NCBI RefSeq assembly: GCF_009720625.1
Contig: NZ_CP046266.1
Coordinates: 5,189,501 to 5,253,500 of the forward strand
Source of the DNA: Metabacillus sediminilitoris
Lineage (GTDB): Bacteria > Bacillota > Bacilli > Bacillales > Bacillaceae
Reading direction: 5' to 3'
Length of the DNA: 64,000 nucleotides
Numbering within the stretch: the stretch's first letter is position 1; the number at the start of each line of letters is the position of its first letter. Below, piece by piece: positions 34,492 to 43,900 of this stretch. The notes under the pieces were generated by a model. The model had not been told where the DNA came from. It saw only the letters and a list, made by a program, of their open reading frames with translations, and ran no database searches. A program made the position numbers and the translations under genes.

Positions 34492-34998
34492 CTAAGCTTC
34501 TGAAGCGAATGTCCGTTTTCCCAGTTCACTATCAAGCATAAAAAAGGCGTTACTATCTGTATCAATACGCTTTAATTTCTGAATAAGATTATCGAATGTT
34601 GCTTCCTCTTCAACTTGTTCTTCAATAAACCACTTCAAAAACGTCATTGTCGCATGCTCACGCTCATCTAAGGCAATATCAGCAAGTTCATAAATACGTC
34701 GAGTAACCTCTTTCTCATGTTCTAACCCTTTTTCGAATACTTCTAGTACGGAATCAAAACCATTATGTGGAGCAGGAAAGCCCTCTACGATTGCACGCTC
34801 CCCCATATCATTAATGAAGTTATAAAACTTCATCGCATGAAAGCGCTCCTCTTCAGCTTGTACTAGAAAGAAATTTGCAAAACCATCTAAGCTCTCAGCT
34901 GAACAATAAGCAGCCATTCCTAGATATGCATGTGCAGAGTAAAACTCATAGTTCATCTGTTTTATTAAGCCCGTTACTAGTTTTTCACTAATCATCAT
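34492..34998 (-). CDS. Ferritin
   Basis: A 168-residue non-heme ferritin. The four-helix bundle carries ferroxidase residues in MNYEFYSAHAYLGMAAYC, QAEEERFHAMKFYNFI, and EREHATMTFLKWFIEEQVEEEATFD-type segments (Glu/His/Glu and Gln/Glu). Two adjacent ATGs (34998, 34995) follow GGAGGGATGAT. It stores iron as ferric mineral. It is monocistronic. The heme system nearby is also iron-related, but the genes are separated and no common box was seen. Confidence 0.92.
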   Translation of the reverse strand: MMISEKLVTGLIKQMNYEFYSAHAYLGMAAYCSAESLDGFANFFLVQAEEERFHAMKFYNFINDMGERAIVEGFPAPHNGFDSVLEVFEKGLEHEKEVTRRIYELADIALDEREHATMTFLKWFIEEQVEEEATFDNLIQKLKRIDTDSNAFFMLDSELGKRTFASEA

Positions 34999-35130
34999 AT
35001 CATCCCTCCACAGCTACTATATCACACAAGATCATTTAATAAAAAAAGCTATCCTGATGAAACAGGTATAGGTATATTTTAACAGAGGAAGCCTTCTCCT
35101 ACTATTCATCCAACAGATTTTTGTCATCCA

Positions 35131-35170
35131 AAAAGGAGAGCTAATCATATTAATGACTGACTCTCCTTTT
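35131..35170. terminator. Terminator after the manA-sugar kinase unit
   Basis: AAAAGGAGAG (35131-35140) pairs with CTCTCCTTTT (35161-35170) and the inner TCAT/ATGA arms extend it. The rest of 34999-35369 holds the ferritin promoter region and nothing else I recognise. Confidence 0.7.
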
Positions 35171-35369
35171 ACTTTATTTCGAAGTATTTCAAAATATGCT
35201 AGATACGTTTCTTTAACCTCGTGCCTTCAGCTTGCGCTAGACAATAAAACGAAGCAGAAAGAACTTATACTTTCTTTACTTTTCAAAAAAAGACCTCAGT
35301 TCAATACCTGAAGCCATCCTTATGTTCTATTTCTTTTTATTAAAGTCTGCGACCCTTAATACATACAAC

Positions 35370-36260
35370 TTACAGATGCCTCATTTCAATAAGGCTGTTC
35401 TGAGCAAGTGCAATTGCCCCTGCTAATCCAGCATTATCACCTAGACCTGGAGGAACGATATAAGAGTCAATATCATCTAAAATCTCGTTTGCTTGTATAT
35501 AACCGTTTAATAGTTTTACTACTTCTTTTCGTATCAAAGGAAAGAGTTGTTCTTGTTTCATGACCCCACCACCTAAAATAACCTTTTTAGGTGAGAGAAT
35601 TAAGATATAATTAGCAATCGCCTGTGCTAAATAATAAGATTCTATTTCCCAGACCTTTTCGTTATTGAAGAGTTCCAATCCTGCTTTGCCCCATCTTTTT
35701 TCTAGCGATGGACCTGAAGCCATTCCCTCTAAACAATCTCGATGGTATGGGCAGCATCCTTCAAAACGATCCTCAGGATGTCTTCTTATCAAGATATGGC
35801 CCATTTCTGGATGAAGGAGGCCATGAAGAAGTTGACCTTCTGTCATTGCGCCAACTCCTATCCCAGTACCAACTGTTATATAGATGCAGCTATCCAGCCC
35901 TTTTGCGGCTCCCCATTTACTTTCACCAAGGGCTGCACCGTTTACATCTGTGTCAAAACTGATAGGAACTGAAAAATGTTTTTTTATTTCACCAATGAAG
36001 TCAAAGTTGTTCCAATAAGGTTTTGGTGTACTTGTGATGTATCCATAAGTTGTACTGTCTTTATTAAGATCAATAGGACCAAATGAGCCGATTCCGATCG
36101 CTTCGATGTTTTTCTGGCTAAAGAAAGATACAACTTGTTTCATTGTTTCTTGAGGTGTAGTGGTTGGAAAGCTTACCCGGTCATAAATCTGTCCATTTTC
36201 CCTGCCTATCCCACAAACAAATTTTGTCCCTCCTGCTTCAATTGCCCCAAATAGCATCAT
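35370..36260 (-). CDS. ROK-family fructokinase/sugar kinase
   Basis: A ROK kinase of about 296 residues. ATG at 36260 is chosen because GGGGGAG precedes it; the frame is open further upstream without a site. Motifs: GAIEAGGTKFVCGIG (phosphate loop), FDTDVNGAALGES, YITVGTGIGVGAM, HPEMGHI with the zinc-binding HxnCxCxC variant GCCPYHRDCLEG, and LILSPKKVILGGGVM. It closely follows the B. subtilis GmuE pattern. It should phosphorylate fructose (or a related hexose) to the 6-phosphate, which manA next door interconverts. Confidence 0.87.
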   Translation of the reverse strand: MMLFGAIEAGGTKFVCGIGRENGQIYDRVSFPTTTPQETMKQVVSFFSQKNIEAIGIGSFGPIDLNKDSTTYGYITSTPKPYWNNFDFIGEIKKHFSVPISFDTDVNGAALGESKWGAAKGLDSCIYITVGTGIGVGAMTEGQLLHGLLHPEMGHILIRRHPEDRFEGCCPYHRDCLEGMASGPSLEKRWGKAGLELFNNEKVWEIESYYLAQAIANYILILSPKKVILGGGVMKQEQLFPLIRKEVVKLLNGYIQANEILDDIDSYIVPPGLGDNAGLAGAIALAQNSLIEMRHL

Positions 36261-36320
36261 AATTCTCCCCCAACATTTTATTCTTAAAATTTGAGTTACT
36301 TTCACTATTAGCTATCCTAT

Positions 36321-37268
36321 TTAAGGATGTGAGACAATCATTTGCATATTTCCCTCTAACACAAAGGCTCCCATATTGTTTGGTAAGATAAAATGCTGCC
36401 CCTTATTTAGTAGATAACTATCATGATTCACAGTTAACTTACCTTTTCCATCAATCAAACTTACTGACATAAATGGTTTATCTTGAATCATTTCTAAACG
36501 GGAATAAACGTGCCACTTAGAGACAGTAAAATATTGTTCTTCAACAAAAGTTGTAATTGTAGAAGTGTTTATTTTATGAATGATAGGGTCAACTTTTCTT
36601 ATTCGATGAGGAGTAGTCGTTACTTCAATTGCTTTCTCTAAATGAAGTTCACGTAAATTTCCATTGTGATCACGGCGGTCATAATCATAGACACGATAGG
36701 TTGTATCTGAGCTTTGTTGAGTTTCTAAGACTAGAGTCCCATTGCATAATGCATGAATCGAACCACTTGGCACATAGAAAAAGTCACCAGGCTTTATTTT
36801 CTTTCTCGTTAATAACTCGTTCCACTTATTATGTTTAATCATGCTTACTAACTCTTCTTTTGAACGAGCATTGTGACCGAGAATGATTTCAGCATCGTCT
36901 TCACAATCGATAATATACCAGCATTCTGTCTTGCCTATTTCACCGTTTTCACACTCTTTTGCGTATTGATCATCTGGGTGAACCTGCACAGATAAATTGT
37001 CATTTGCATCTAACACTTTTGTTAATAAAGGAAAACGATCACCTTCCATCCTTCCAAACAATTCACGATGATCATTCCAAAGTTCACATAATGTGCTTCC
37101 TTTGTATTTCCCGTTTGTTACCGTACTTTGCCCATTTGGATGGGCAGAAATCGCCCAGCACTCGCCCGTCGTACTCGATGGGATATCGTAGTTAAATATA
37201 TCCTTTAATCTTGTTCCACCCCAGATCCGTTCTTGGAACACAGGAGTTAAAAAGATTGGTTGAATCAT
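36321..37268 (-). CDS. manA: Mannose-6-phosphate isomerase, class I
   Basis: A 315-residue cupin-fold zinc enzyme that interconverts mannose-6-phosphate and fructose-6-phosphate. Visible motifs: PVFQERIWGGTRLKDIF, GECWAISAHPNGQS, SVQVHPDDQYA with the metal His, KTECWYIID and FFYVPSGSIHAL. ATG at 37268 follows AAAGGG. It is the first gene of a two-gene unit with the ROK kinase, 60 bp apart, and may feed sugar nucleotides for the capsule cluster. A second copy is not seen in the window. Confidence 0.9.
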   Translation of the reverse strand: MIQPIFLTPVFQERIWGGTRLKDIFNYDIPSSTTGECWAISAHPNGQSTVTNGKYKGSTLCELWNDHRELFGRMEGDRFPLLTKVLDANDNLSVQVHPDDQYAKECENGEIGKTECWYIIDCEDDAEIILGHNARSKEELVSMIKHNKWNELLTRKKIKPGDFFYVPSGSIHALCNGTLVLETQQSSDTTYRVYDYDRRDHNGNLRELHLEKAIEVTTTPHRIRKVDPIIHKINTSTITTFVEEQYFTVSKWHVYSRLEMIQDKPFMSVSLIDGKGKLTVNHDSYLLNKGQHFILPNNMGAFVLEGNMQMIVSHP

Positions 37269-37370
37269 ATCATCATACCCTTTCTACTACCTTAATAAGT
37301 TCCAATACATTGGTTCCAACATCGTTCATTTTAATTTATTCATTTCGTCAATAAACTTTCTGAAAAAAAC

Positions 37371-37405
37371 AAAAGAAGCGCGATTAGCATCCCCGCACTT
37401 CTTTT
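37371..37405 (-). terminator. Terminator of the PTS-aldolase operon
   Basis: On the minus strand CAAAAGAAG-GC and GC-CTTCTTTTG form a stem, followed by TTTTTTTC. Confidence 0.8.
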
Positions 37406-37417
37406 GCTTCCTGCCCC

Positions 37418-38314
37418 CTACTTCACTAACAAACCAGCCTTACTTGAAGCTCCATACAGATCAGCTTTCCCGGTTGAACCAAATAACTTCATCTTTCTAG
37501 CTATGACTTCTTTCGCCGCAGCAGTTGAGCTTGGGAAAAGTACATCTGGTTCATATCCATTTGGGTATTCTTGCAGAGTTTCTCTTAATTGATTGAAGAA
37601 GGCGCGTTTCATTTCACTTGATAAATTGATTTTTCCGATTCCGTATTTAACGGATTCTGTAATGTCCTCATCAGGGTTATCTGAACCGCCATGCAGCACA
37701 AGAGGAATATCGATTTTCGAATGAATTTGTTTTAACCGATCAATTTCTAATTTAGGCGTCATGTGTTTTGGGTAAAATCCGTGTGCCGTACCAATGGCAA
37801 TTGCTAATGTATCAACATTTGTTCGATCAACAAAGTCTCTTGCTTGGTCAGGATCTGTATAGATAATATCCATTGCGCCGCCTTCAGAGCTAGTACCTGT
37901 ATCACCAATCGTTCCTAGTTCTCCTTCAACAGATACACCAACAGCGTGTGCGATCCTTACCGCTTCTTGAGTCAGCTTCACATTCTCTTCATATGGCAGA
38001 TGTGATCCATCAATCATGACAGATGTAAATCCATTGCGAATCGCTCTTACAACATCTTCAATCGTTCCACCATGATCTAAATGAATGACGATCGGCACCT
38101 TGGCATTATGAGCTGCTTCTCTGCAGTAGGCTGCAAAGTGATCGGTCATTAAATTGATTTCATTAGGGTGAATTTGCAGAATTGCTGGTGAGTTTTCAGC
38201 CTCGGCTGTTTCAATGACAGCTTTTACAAATTCACTATTTGCGATATTAAAGGACCCAACAGCAAATCTCTCTCTAACAGCTACACTTAATAATTCTTTC
38301 ATCGTTGTAAGCAT
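37418..38314 (-). CDS. Class II fructose-bisphosphate/ketose-bisphosphate aldolase (copy 2)
   Basis: A 298-residue zinc-dependent class II aldolase. Key features: FAVGSFNIANSEFVKAVI, VIHLDHGGTIEDV with the metal His pair, SVMIDGSHLPYEEN, EGELGTIG, GTAHGFYP and VLHGGSDNPDEDI, and a phosphate-binding KINLSSEMK. ATG at 38314 follows AGGAGG. It splits a ketose-1,6-bisphosphate to dihydroxyacetone phosphate and an aldehyde phosphate. It is the last gene of the PTS operon and a distant paralogue of the preceding aldolase, so the two may have different substrates. Confidence 0.88.
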   Translation of the reverse strand: MLTTMKELLSVAVRERFAVGSFNIANSEFVKAVIETAEAENSPAILQIHPNEINLMTDHFAAYCREAAHNAKVPIVIHLDHGGTIEDVVRAIRNGFTSVMIDGSHLPYEENVKLTQEAVRIAHAVGVSVEGELGTIGDTGTSSEGGAMDIIYTDPDQARDFVDRTNVDTLAIAIGTAHGFYPKHMTPKLEIDRLKQIHSKIDIPLVLHGGSDNPDEDITESVKYGIGKINLSSEMKRAFFNQLRETLQEYPNGYEPDVLFPSSTAAAKEVIARKMKLFGSTGKADLYGASSKAGLLVK

Positions 38315-38470
38315 TTACATTACCTCCTGAATTTGGACAATCAATTTTTTGTGAAACGTTACCTCTGAAATCCTCTTTGACATGGACGACAATTTACCCT
38401 ACTAGCTCTATCTGCAAAACCTAAGGAGAACGTGCAACCTCTAAAAATTGTTTCATGTTTTCTTCTCTTT

Positions 38471-39340
38471 CTACAGTGATTTCCCTTCTGATTGGGATAA
38501 TTGAATATAATCCTTTACTAACTCTTTTCCGGCAGATACTGTTCGATGAATCATCTCAAAATAATCTAGACTACCTTCGTCTTTTAAGCTTTCTTGAATA
38601 CTATGAATCTGTGCTTTCATAAAATCTGAACCAACATTAATCTTATTAATGCCAAGTTCAATCGATTTTTTGATATTTTCCTCTCCACAGCCAGACCCGC
38701 CATGTAAAACAAGAGGCATGTTTGTTTCCTGTTTAATTTTTTCTAAGATATCAAAACGGAATTCAGGAAAGTAGCCTTCTGGATAATCGCCATGACTGGA
38801 GCCAAAGGAAATGGCTAACGCGTCTATCCCTGTTTCTTTGGCAAAATAGATCGCTAGTTCCGGATCGGTATACATTTCATCATCGGTCATATGATTTCCA
38901 GCCACGGAACCGATATTGCCAATTTCTCCTTCTACACTGGCGTCATAGGTTTGGGCAAATTCGACCATATTGCGTGTAATTTCGATATTCCGCTCGATCG
39001 GATATGCGGAAGCATCCATCATCACACTCGAAAACCCATCTCTTAAGCATCTTTTGACAAACCCTATATCCTGTCCATGGTCCAGGTTAATAGCTACCTC
39101 CACACTTGCAGCATTCGCCATCTCGATAATTGGTTGAGTGAGAAGCTTGCTTCCTAAGTGAGCCATCAAATGATCTTGTAATAGGTCAATAATGATTGGT
39201 GCTCTCAATTCCTGAGCTGCGTCAATCACTGCTTTAGCGGTCTCTAAGTTAAAACAATTGATAGCCATTACTGCATATTTGCCTTTATTGGCGCGTTCCA
39301 GCATGCCTTTCATCGAAACATATATCGTAATCACTTCCAA
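38471..39340 (-). CDS. Class II ketose-bisphosphate aldolase (copy 1)
   Basis: A class II aldolase of up to 289 residues: YAVMAINCFNLETAKAVI, VAINLDHGQDIGFV, SVMMDASAYPIERN, EGEIGNIGS, SFGSSHGDYPEGY, VLHGGSGCGEENI and INKINVGSDF. The start is uncertain: TTG at 39340, GTG at 39334 and ATG at 39313 are all in frame, and none is ideally placed behind the GGAAGTG site. It comes four bases after the EIIC stop. Together with EIIABC it suggests a pathway in which a fructose-like sugar is imported as a phosphate and cleaved after a second phosphorylation. Confidence 0.85.
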   Translation of the reverse strand: MEVITIYVSMKGMLERANKGKYAVMAINCFNLETAKAVIDAAQELRAPIIIDLLQDHLMAHLGSKLLTQPIIEMANAASVEVAINLDHGQDIGFVKRCLRDGFSSVMMDASAYPIERNIEITRNMVEFAQTYDASVEGEIGNIGSVAGNHMTDDEMYTDPELAIYFAKETGIDALAISFGSSHGDYPEGYFPEFRFDILEKIKQETNMPLVLHGGSGCGEENIKKSIELGINKINVGSDFMKAQIHSIQESLKDEGSLDYFEMIHRTVSAGKELVKDYIQLSQSEGKSL

Positions 39341-39344
39341 TCTA

Positions 39345-40430
39345 TTAAAATGAGATTTTTATATCTGATAAATCCATTTCTTCTTCTTCAGTCGTATCCA
39401 CTGCATTTTCGACAGGCTCCTTCTTCCATAAAAACAGCATGACTCCAGTAATCATTGATCCAATCAGTAAAGCTAAACAGAATAATAGAGGATGATTCAT
39501 TGCTGGCACGATAAACATACCGCCTGAAGGAACAGGTGAGCCAACTCCCCACATCATCGAGAATCCTCCTCCGATTGCTGCACCAGTCGTACAAGAGACG
39601 ACTACTCTCACAATGTCTACAGCTGCAATCGGGATAACACCTTCGGTAATCATACAAACTCCCATTGGAAACGCGATTTTAATATTATCCTCTTCTGATT
39701 TGGTATATTTCTTTTTACGAAATGCTTTTGCCATAACCCATGAGAGTGCTACCCCAAATGGAGGAACCATGCTGGCTAAAATTTTGACTGCTTCAGGTTC
39801 ATAAATTCCCTCTAGTAAAAGTCCATCGGCAAAAAGAGAAGCAGTTTTATTGACCGGACCACCGAAATCGAATGCTGCCATTCCTCCCAAAATGGCTCCA
39901 AATACAAATCTCATCGATCCTTGCATGCTTGTTAAAAAGGATGTTAGCCCATCTGTTGCCCATACAATTGGCACCCCTAAGACAAAGAACATCAATAGAC
40001 CGATAACCAAACTGGATAGTAAGGGAATGATCATCATCGGCATTAAGCCTTCTGCCCATTTTGGTACTTTTAAATTGTTTTTAAGAAATAAAACAAAATA
40101 ACCGACAATAAATCCACCTAACATTCCGCCTAAAAATCCAGCACCGATTGCATTCGCAATTAAACCCATTAATAGGCCGGGGGCTATCCCTGGACGATCA
40201 GCTATGGAGTAGGCAATGGCACCAGCGATAACAGGAGCGAGTAATCCCATCCCTAACACACCTAAAGAGACAAGAGCTGATGGAATCGAATAGGCTTCCT
40301 TATAATTTTCAATAACAGTTCCACCAGTTAAATTACCAATTGCAATTAAAAGTCCTGACGCAACAACAAGTGGCAGCATAAAGGATATAGCAGTTAAAGC
40401 ATGCTTCTTAATTTGAAGTTTTTTTAACAT
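39345..40430 (-). CDS. PTS fructose-type transporter subunit IIC
   Basis: A 361-residue membrane permease with about nine membrane segments. Fructose-family EIIC signatures are GMAAFDFGGPVNKTA, FPMGVCMITEGVIPIAA and GSPVPSGGMFIV. A short acidic tail (TTEEEEMDLSD) ends the protein. ATG at 40430 follows GGAGGG. It forms a split PTS with separate EIIA and EIIB genes upstream. A 164-bp gap with a hairpin separates it from EIIB, so relative expression may be tuned there. Substrate unknown. Confidence 0.9.
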   Translation of the reverse strand: MLKKLQIKKHALTAISFMLPLVVASGLLIAIGNLTGGTVIENYKEAYSIPSALVSLGVLGMGLLAPVIAGAIAYSIADRPGIAPGLLMGLIANAIGAGFLGGMLGGFIVGYFVLFLKNNLKVPKWAEGLMPMMIIPLLSSLVIGLLMFFVLGVPIVWATDGLTSFLTSMQGSMRFVFGAILGGMAAFDFGGPVNKTASLFADGLLLEGIYEPEAVKILASMVPPFGVALSWVMAKAFRKKKYTKSEEDNIKIAFPMGVCMITEGVIPIAAVDIVRVVVSCTTGAAIGGGFSMMWGVGSPVPSGGMFIVPAMNHPLLFCLALLIGSMITGVMLFLWKKEPVENAVDTTEEEEMDLSDIKISF

Positions 40431-40516
40431 ATAATTGCCCTCCTTTTACAGTACGTTCAGCATCCTCTTTCCAGTTAATTTCCAGTTCATTGATATTTTC
40501 ATAAATTGCTAGATTA

Positions 40517-40541
40517 GATAGTGGAGCTAGCCCTCACTATC
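40517..40541 (-). other. Stem-loop between EIIB and EIIC genes
   Basis: GATAGTG (40517-40523) pairs with CACTATC (40535-40541). There is no T run. It could be an mRNA processing or stability element inside the operon. Confidence 0.4.
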
Positions 40542-40594
40542 TGACTAGTCTTTTACTATAATAAATCTAAAAATTCTGACTCATTATTACAGAA

Positions 40595-40912
40595 TTATTG
40601 TTTTAAATTTAATTCTTCTTCAATCTTTTTATATAATTGCTTCGGTGCCTTTATCGCTATATTGGTTGGAATTTCGATTATTTTCTTTCCTTTAAATCGT
40701 TCTTTCCCACTAATTTTGATATCAGCAGCTATAATGACCAGATCTGCTTCCATGATTTCTTCCTTCGTTAATTCATCCTCTGTGCCAATTGTTCCTTGTG
40801 TTTCAATTCGAACTTGATATCCTAGCTCTTGACCAGCTTTGATTAGTTTTTCCTTCGCAATATACGTATGGGCGATGCCAGATGTACAAGCAGAGATCCC
40901 AACAATTTTCAT
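40595..40912 (-). CDS. PTS fructose-type subunit IIB
   Basis: A 105-residue cytoplasmic phosphotransfer domain. The phosphorylated cysteine is Cys9 in GISACTSGIAHTYIA, the fructose-EIIB signature. ATG at 40912 lies 16 bp after the EIIA stop. It passes phosphate from EIIA to the sugar bound by EIIC. Length is normal for a free-standing EIIB. Confidence 0.92.
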   Translation of the reverse strand: MKIVGISACTSGIAHTYIAKEKLIKAGQELGYQVRIETQGTIGTEDELTKEEIMEADLVIIAADIKISGKERFKGKKIIEIPTNIAIKAPKQLYKKIEEELNLKQ

Positions 40913-40928
40913 TCTTCATTCCCCCGAA

Positions 40929-41405
40929 TTAATTATTTTTGGATAATAGATTTAAAAAATCTTTCTTCGTTTGAAGCGTTTGGAACTGTTCAATCGTTTC
41001 TTCATCAGACAATAAGACGGCTATTTTCTGAAGCAGTTTGATATGTGTTGTCGTTTTATCGGTATTTTTCACAGCAAACAAGATGATAATATTAATTGGA
41101 CTTCCATCCATTGACTCCCATTCCACATGCTGTTTTGTTCGGCCAATGGCAATTGAGGTTTTGAGAACATAATCTGATTTTCCATGAGGGATCGCGATCC
41201 CTTTTTCTAAACCAGTCACACCCTCACTTTCACGATACATCACATCCTTAATAAAACCTTCTTCATCATCTATGCAACCGTTTACAAACAATAGATTTGT
41301 TAATTCCTTAATCACTTCGATCTTCGTTGTCGCTTGTAAATCCAATTGAATGAGATCCTCCGTTACTACTTTACTAAAATCTAACTCTTCCATATTAACC
41401 ACCAT
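40929..41405 (-). CDS. PTS fructose/mannitol-type subunit IIA
   Basis: A 158-residue EIIA domain with the active-site His74 in EKGIAIPHGKSDYV and the downstream AIGRTKQHVEWESMDGSPINIIILFAV region. ATG at 41405 follows AGGAGG with seven bases between. It lies just after the regulator gene, and the regulator itself lacks an EIIA domain, so this subunit is the likely phosphate donor to EIIB. Confidence 0.92.
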   Translation of the reverse strand: MVVNMEELDFSKVVTEDLIQLDLQATTKIEVIKELTNLLFVNGCIDDEEGFIKDVMYRESEGVTGLEKGIAIPHGKSDYVLKTSIAIGRTKQHVEWESMDGSPINIIILFAVKNTDKTTTHIKLLQKIAVLLSDEETIEQFQTLQTKKDFLNLLSKNN

Positions 41406-41416
41406 CTTAGAACCTC

Positions 41417-42940
41417 CTATACTTTTAGATAATTGTTCTGATGTGAACTTTGTTGTTGATAATAATTTTTTATAAATTGATGAATTTTATACTTTTCCTC
41501 ATCATTTAAAATAGGGCTGACAAGAATCGTAGGTTTATCGACAATACTGTGCGTTTTGACAGTAGATATAATGAGTTCAACATCATCATAATCACTTTGC
41601 TTAATCCGCTGTTGAGCAATAATTTTTTTTACGTGTATTTCCGGAAAATTTTTCTTGATTTTCCCGCTTAGCAAGTGAGATGTACCAATTCCACTTGAAC
41701 ATTCAATTAATATTGGTATTTTATTAGCAAATCTTTCATCGTAGGAGATTTGAAAATACAACGCGATATAGCCAATCTCTTCATCTGTTATCGATTTATC
41801 GTAGATGCCTTCTTGATTTAATTCTTTGGCACTGTCTTTCACCAGATTAAAAATCTTTGGGAAATTCGTTTTTATCGATTTGATAATAGGATTCATAATA
41901 TAGATTTGATGATCTAGTCGATAGACCATTGAATAAAGATGCAAGGTCAATCGCTCGACCAATTCTTTATCTTCTATAAACTGATAACCGCTGTTTTCTG
42001 TTACGTTTAAAATGAACTGCTCAGCTAGTGTCTTGACTTTTTCATTCTTGATTTCTTTGGTATCTTGATTTAGGAAAAACTTAGAATTGAGTTTATAAGC
42101 TTTTAAAATATAATAAAGAGAATACATTTCGTATGGTTTTAATCGAATGGTATAAAGCAATTCCAGCTTATCCACCAAATGTTTCGTCATCGAATAGATA
42201 GCTGAATTTCCATCTATTTCTTCGTAGATTTTTCCCTCGTTGGCTAAGAGCTGCATCCCATTCGTGTGCTTTTCTATAATAGAAAGAAGCGAACAAAATA
42301 ATGTTAAATAGTATGGCTGATCTAAAAGTAAATCATGTTCCACTTGCATATCATGAAGCAGCTTCTTTAATTCATCCAATCTGGCATTCTTTACTTTTAT
42401 ATTCTTAATACAATCAGGTATATCATCTTGACTTAATGAATCTCCTGTTTGTTTTAAATAACTTTCAATAATGACAGACATTAAGCGATATAATGCAAGT
42501 TGATCCCCCTCTAAACAGGTACCGTTATTCTTCCTTGATAAATGTAAGTTGTACGGCGTTATTTTCTTCTCTATATGCTTAAAATCATTTATGATGGAGC
42601 TTTGACTCACAAAGTATCTATCTGCTATTTTCTGGATGGATGTTTTACAAGGTGCAATAGAAAGGAGATATAATAATAGGTTTAAACGTCTTTCTTCTGG
42701 ATGTTCAAATTCACCATGGGCGCTGTTTTCCTCAATAAGTTCTAATGAATATCCATTATTCTCTTTCTTTATAATTCGATAAGAGGTAGGATTATTTTCT
42801 GATATTTCATTTATGTCTCGATAAATAGTTTTTTTAGAAACATGTAGCTTTTCAGCCAATTCAGAAGCTGTTACATATCTCCTCTCCTTTTGCAAAATTT
42901 CGATGATTTTATTGTGACGCTCATTCAGGAAATCATTCAT
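41417..42940 (-). CDS. PRD-containing BglG/MtlR-type transcriptional regulator of the PTS operon
   Basis: A 507-residue activator. Domains in order: DeoR-like HTH (residues 5-60, YVTASELAEKLHVSKKTIYRDI), a second HTH (about 90-140, TSIQKIADRYFVSQSSII), two PRD domains (about 190-300 and 300-405), and an EIIB-like domain (about 408-490) with Cys near 413 in ILIECSSGIGTSHL. There is no EIIA domain. PTS phosphorylation of PRD histidines and the Cys should link activity to sugar flow. ATG at 42940 follows GAGGTGG. It is the first gene of the operon and therefore autoregulated. Confidence 0.88.
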   Translation of the reverse strand: MNDFLNERHNKIIEILQKERRYVTASELAEKLHVSKKTIYRDINEISENNPTSYRIIKKENNGYSLELIEENSAHGEFEHPEERRLNLLLYLLSIAPCKTSIQKIADRYFVSQSSIINDFKHIEKKITPYNLHLSRKNNGTCLEGDQLALYRLMSVIIESYLKQTGDSLSQDDIPDCIKNIKVKNARLDELKKLLHDMQVEHDLLLDQPYYLTLFCSLLSIIEKHTNGMQLLANEGKIYEEIDGNSAIYSMTKHLVDKLELLYTIRLKPYEMYSLYYILKAYKLNSKFFLNQDTKEIKNEKVKTLAEQFILNVTENSGYQFIEDKELVERLTLHLYSMVYRLDHQIYIMNPIIKSIKTNFPKIFNLVKDSAKELNQEGIYDKSITDEEIGYIALYFQISYDERFANKIPILIECSSGIGTSHLLSGKIKKNFPEIHVKKIIAQQRIKQSDYDDVELIISTVKTHSIVDKPTILVSPILNDEEKYKIHQFIKNYYQQQSSHQNNYLKV

Positions 42941-42983
42941 GAATTTTTAACCACCTCATTTCTTGCTCTTATATTATCAGAGT

Positions 42984-42997
42984 TGTAAGCGCATTCA
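42984..42997. promoter_or_regulatory. cre site (CcpA) at the PTS operon promoter
   Basis: TGTAAGCGCATTCA fits the cre pattern TGNAANCGNWNNCA. It overlaps the promoter region of the regulator gene (TATTAT-like -10 just beyond), so catabolite repression of the operon is expected. Confidence 0.6.
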
Positions 42998-43332
42998 CAA
43001 TTACAATTTTGTTTGAAATTTTATGTCCCTATTGATGTGGAGCAACGGTGATAAAGACCTATTTTAGAGTGTCACTGTGGTCAGGGCTTATCCCAAATAC
43101 TAAATGTGAAAGCCGTTATAGGAAACGAATCAGGAGGGAAAAAATGAGGTGGAACGAAGACTATGTTTCACAAAATTTTATTTCGCGTGAGGTATCACAA
43201 TTAATAATTGTACAAAGGAACAATGGGACGGTTCCTACGTTTGCAGTCTGACTTACAGACACCATAAGCTAACATATTTTTGTTTGATTTAAACCAATAA
43301 AACAAAAGAAACGTCCATTTGTTTCAAGAGGA

Positions 43333-43545
43333 ATGACCTTCCCTTCTTCTAGTTATGCTAGCTATCTGCCAAGCTATGCGACGGAGGGAAAAATTACAGA
43401 GTGGATTGCTAATAAGAGGATTCCAACGCTTAGTGTAGGACAAGCTTTAGGGCCTGGAGCGTTGGTGCCGCAGATGGTAGTGCATTTACTAGATAGGAAG
43501 ATGCCGATGATTGTACCAGAAAAATGTCAAGTGCAGTTGGAATAG
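43333..43545 (+). pseudogene. Unidentified gene remnant (3' end)
   Basis: A plus-strand frame that is also open upstream of the ATG (KKRPFVSRG) reads SSSYASYLPSYATEGKITEW then ANKRIPTLSVGQALGPGALV and ends QVQLE. It looks like the C-terminus of a larger enzyme, but I cannot name it. GAGGA abuts the ATG too closely for a real start. Just upstream (43223-43235) lies a partial GGGACGGTTCC repeat. Confidence 0.35.
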
Positions 43546-43900
43546 TTTTATGGCGGTGCACAATTTTTGTACCCATTCCTTTTTTACTGTCACTGTAATC
43601 ATCGAAAGAATGTAAAGATTTATAGAATATTAGCTTAACCTCATCCTCTATACATAATAATTAACCTTCATATCCTCAAAATATAGCTTTTTTAAAAATG
43701 ATCTTGAGAAATTGGGTTACTATGATGAAAAGGTCAAAAAGTTGCATAAGAAGAGAAAGGTTCAGAATTTATCATTACTGAACTTCCCCTTAAATCTGAT
43801 TTAATTTGTCTACTTTAGAGATCGTTATAATTAAAACACTCTATTTTAATAATTTTAAAAGAAATATTATTAATACGGATAAGTAACTTAATGTTATTTA
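43546..43900. other. AT-rich spacer with a possible remnant
   Basis: No complete gene. A short plus-strand stretch around 43690-43770 reads FKNDLEKLGYYDEKVKKLHK then KRKVQN and may be a leftover coding end. No strong terminator for the polysaccharide operon is visible before 43900. Confidence 0.3.

Noticed and set aside
43048..43251. 67-residue plus-strand frame
   Set aside because: No ribosome site, and it runs into the GGGACGGTTCC repeat; no protein-like pattern.
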